Shown here in pieces: positions 4,936-6,104 of a stretch of 6,104 bases of DNA. Location: positions 1 through 6,104 of the forward strand of contig JAZTXB010000008.1 of the NCBI GenBank assembly GCA_045636225.1, written 5' to 3'. Position 1 is the first letter of the stretch, and each line of letters starts with the position of its first letter. The translations under genes and the position numbers were made by a program. The notes beneath the pieces are model-generated. The model worked only from the letters and a program-made list of their open reading frames with translations, searched no databases and was not told the origin of the DNA. The DNA is from UMGS1613 sp045636225 (GTDB taxonomy: Bacteria; Bacillota_I; Bacilli_A; RF39; UBA660).

Positions 4936-4950
4936 TTCTTCTTGTTTGTT
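4921..4950 (+). terminator. Hairpin terminator spanning the YtxH stop codon
   Basis: CAAGAAGAA (4921-4929) pairs perfectly with TTCTTCTTG (4936-4944) over the 6-base loop AAATAA that holds the TAA stop; TTTGTT follows. Only three of nine pairs are G-C and the U tract is interrupted, so termination may be partial, letting some transcripts reach the next gene. Confidence 0.6.
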
Positions 4951-4974
4951 AATAAAGTAATGAGGCGATAATTC

Positions 4975-5424
4975 ATGAAAAATATTATTAAGAAGTTAAA
5001 AAAGTATTATAAATTAATTATAGTATTTATAGTAATATTGATAGTAATTATATTAAGTTTATTTATTTACAAAAATTTATTTCAAGAAGGAAAAAGTAAT
5101 CGTTTAGAGGGAATAGAAGAATATAATCTTTCAAACAAAGAAATTTCCTCTATAGAAGAAAAACTTTATGAGCTTGAAAATGTAGAAAGTATTGATGTAT
5201 ATACAAATTATAAAATTATAAAGATATTTTTAGAATTAAAAGAAGATATTGATTTTGATGATGTGGAAGAAAAAAGCAATGAGATAATAGAAGAAATATC
5301 TGAAAAAAATCTATCATTTTATGATTTAGAGATATTTGTAGAATGTAATGATGAAGAAAGCGAAGTATATCCTAAAATTGGATATAAATATAAAAGTGAT
5401 TCAAAATTTACATGGAATAGGTGA
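4975..5424 (+). CDS. Single-pass membrane protein with small extracytoplasmic domain, unknown function
   Basis: This 149-residue protein has a basic N-terminus (MKNIIKKLKKYYK), a membrane helix at about 14-32, and a C-terminal domain that should face outside. That domain alternates helices and strands: an acidic helix 53-68, strands around 70-90 (ENVESIDVYTN, then IIKIFLELKE), a helix about 95-111, a strand 116-124 (YDLEIFVEC) and a final YPKIGYKYKSDSKFTW (132-147). This looks like a small alpha/beta sandwich, but I cannot name the family. One cysteine (C124) is present and there is no lipobox. GAGG (4962-4965) stands nine bases before ATG. No clear promoter lies in the 39 bases after the preceding hairpin. 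It ends in TGA four bases before the next gene, whose ribosome site overlaps that stop, so the two are a coupled pair and may work together outside the membrane. Confidence 0.8.
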   Translation: MKNIIKKLKKYYKLIIVFIVILIVIILSLFIYKNLFQEGKSNRLEGIEEYNLSNKEISSIEEKLYELENVESIDVYTNYKIIKIFLELKEDIDFDDVEEKSNEIIEEISEKNLSFYDLEIFVECNDEESEVYPKIGYKYKSDSKFTWNR

Positions 5425-5425
5425 T
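5419..5425 (+). promoter_or_regulatory. Shine-Dalgarno overlapping the preceding stop codon
   Basis: AGGTGAT contains the TGA stop of the gene ending at 5424 and lies three bases before the ATG at 5429. It fixes the start of the downstream gene and couples its translation to the one before. Confidence 0.65.
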
Positions 5426-5428
5426 TGA

Positions 5429-6104
5429 ATGAAAAAGAAAAGTAAAAAAATTATATTAAATCTTTTGACTATTTTAGTGTTAGCAGCACTTATAGCAATA
5501 TTTATTTTTAAATTTGAATTTAAAAATGAAAATACTTTAAGTTTAGAAGAGAATAAATGGATAGATGAAAACAAATATGATGTAGTTGATGTAGCTATTT
5601 TAAATGATATTCCAGTATTAAGTGATGAAGGTGAAGGATTAGTTTACGATTATTTAAATTATATTACAGATAATCATTCTTTAAAATTTAATGTTATATC
5701 ATATAAATTAGATGCAACTATTGAATATGATTATAAAATGGATATTGTAGATTCTATATCAGATGATCAAATTGAGCTTTTAAGGGATAATTTAGTTTTA
5801 CTAACTACAAATGATATTAAGTATCGAGATATAAGTGAAATAAATAATTTGAAAATTGGTGTTTTAAATACCGAAAAGGAAAGAGTTAGCAATTATTTAA
5901 ATAATAATAGTATTACTTATGTTGAATATACTAATTATAATGATTTAAAAAATTCTATTATAGAATCTAAAACTGCTATAGAACAAGGTAATTTAGAGTA
6001 TGCAGTGGATGCTATAGTTATACTAAAAACAGTAAGTCTTAAAGAGATAATACAAAATAATTTAAATATAGCATATCATTTTAATGATTTAGATAAATAT
6101 TATG
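5429..6104 (+). CDS. Membrane-anchored solute-binding (Venus flytrap, SBP family 3-like) protein, 3' truncated
   Basis: The frame starts at ATG 5429 and is open to the window end; 225 residues are visible. MKKKSKK is followed by a membrane helix (about 8-27) with no lipobox, so it is an uncleaved anchor or signal anchor. LSLEENKWIDENKYDVVDVAILNDIPVL begins at 37 and resembles the L-x-x-E-E-x-x-W-I start of bacterial family 3 solute-binding domains, including those outside BvgS/EvgS-type kinases. GEGLVYDYLNYI (68-79) fits the next helix. Lobe two appears at DISEINNLKIGVLN (134-147) and continues to VDAIVI (193-198), the usual substrate-domain landmarks. Lobe one spans about 50-130. The window cuts it, so it could be a stand-alone binding protein or the sensor part of a larger signalling protein (kinase or cyclic-nucleotide enzyme). 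Nothing visible names a ligand. It follows the small membrane protein with a four-base gap. Confidence 0.75.
   Translation, partial: MKKKSKKIILNLLTILVLAALIAIFIFKFEFKNENTLSLEENKWIDENKYDVVDVAILNDIPVLSDEGEGLVYDYLNYITDNHSLKFNVISYKLDATIEYDYKMDIVDSISDDQIELLRDNLVLLTTNDIKYRDISEINNLKIGVLNTEKERVSNYLNNNSITYVEYTNYNDLKNSIIESKTAIEQGNLEYAVDAIVILKTVSLKEIIQNNLNIAYHFNDLDKYY

Noticed and set aside
1..6104. CRISPR array, insertion sequence, tRNA, rRNA or riboswitch
   Set aside because: No spaced direct repeats, transposase, terminal inverted repeats or cloverleaf were seen; intergenic gaps are all under 100 bases.

Overview
The window is strongly A+T-rich bacterial DNA from a low-GC Firmicute of class Bacilli. 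Two things point there: the dnaB-dnaI pair (the Bacillus-type helicase-loading genes) and an unmistakable sspI, a small acid-soluble spore protein. Every visible tryptophan is TGG and one gene ends in TGA, so the standard bacterial code fits and a Mycoplasma-type code does not. The composition resembles uncultured gut Bacilli or Erysipelotrichia-like lineages, but this is an inference. No mobile element, CRISPR array, tRNA or rRNA was seen, and genes are densely packed.

Layout. (1) Positions 1-1515, plus strand: the 3' part of dnaB, then complete dnaI, which together load the replicative helicase. (2) Positions 1528-2083, minus strand: sspI and a small Asn/Tyr/Met/Pro-rich coiled-coil protein that may be a spore-surface protein. 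They are separate units; sspI shares one bidirectional hairpin with dnaI. (3) Positions 2160-2786: trmB, tRNA m7G46 methyltransferase, divergent from the coiled-coil gene. (4) Positions 2880-4935: a tight four-gene plus-strand cluster of lipoprotein, acidic disordered protein with a compact motif, YtxG/DUF948-like membrane protein and YtxH-family membrane protein. It ends in a hairpin. (5) Positions 4975-6104: a single-pass membrane protein and a membrane-anchored protein with a periplasmic-binding-protein fold, the latter cut by the window end.

How they fit together. DnaB anchors the initiation complex and recruits DnaI, which loads the helicase. SspI would be made in the forespore, so the organism is probably, or recently was, a spore former. 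The cluster from 2880 to 4935 looks like an envelope module, since three of its four products are lipidated or membrane-inserted and the fourth begins with a short amphipathic-looking helix. The last two genes may form a surface sensing or binding unit.

Most notable signals: extended -10 promoters sitting 15-18 bases before start codons, so that the transcript would begin almost at the Shine-Dalgarno; terminator hairpins built over stop codons; an apparent all-cysteine zinc site in DnaI; and the uncharacterised motif protein inside the YtxG/YtxH cluster. None amounts to a demonstrated new system; the envelope cluster is the best candidate for uncharacterised biology.
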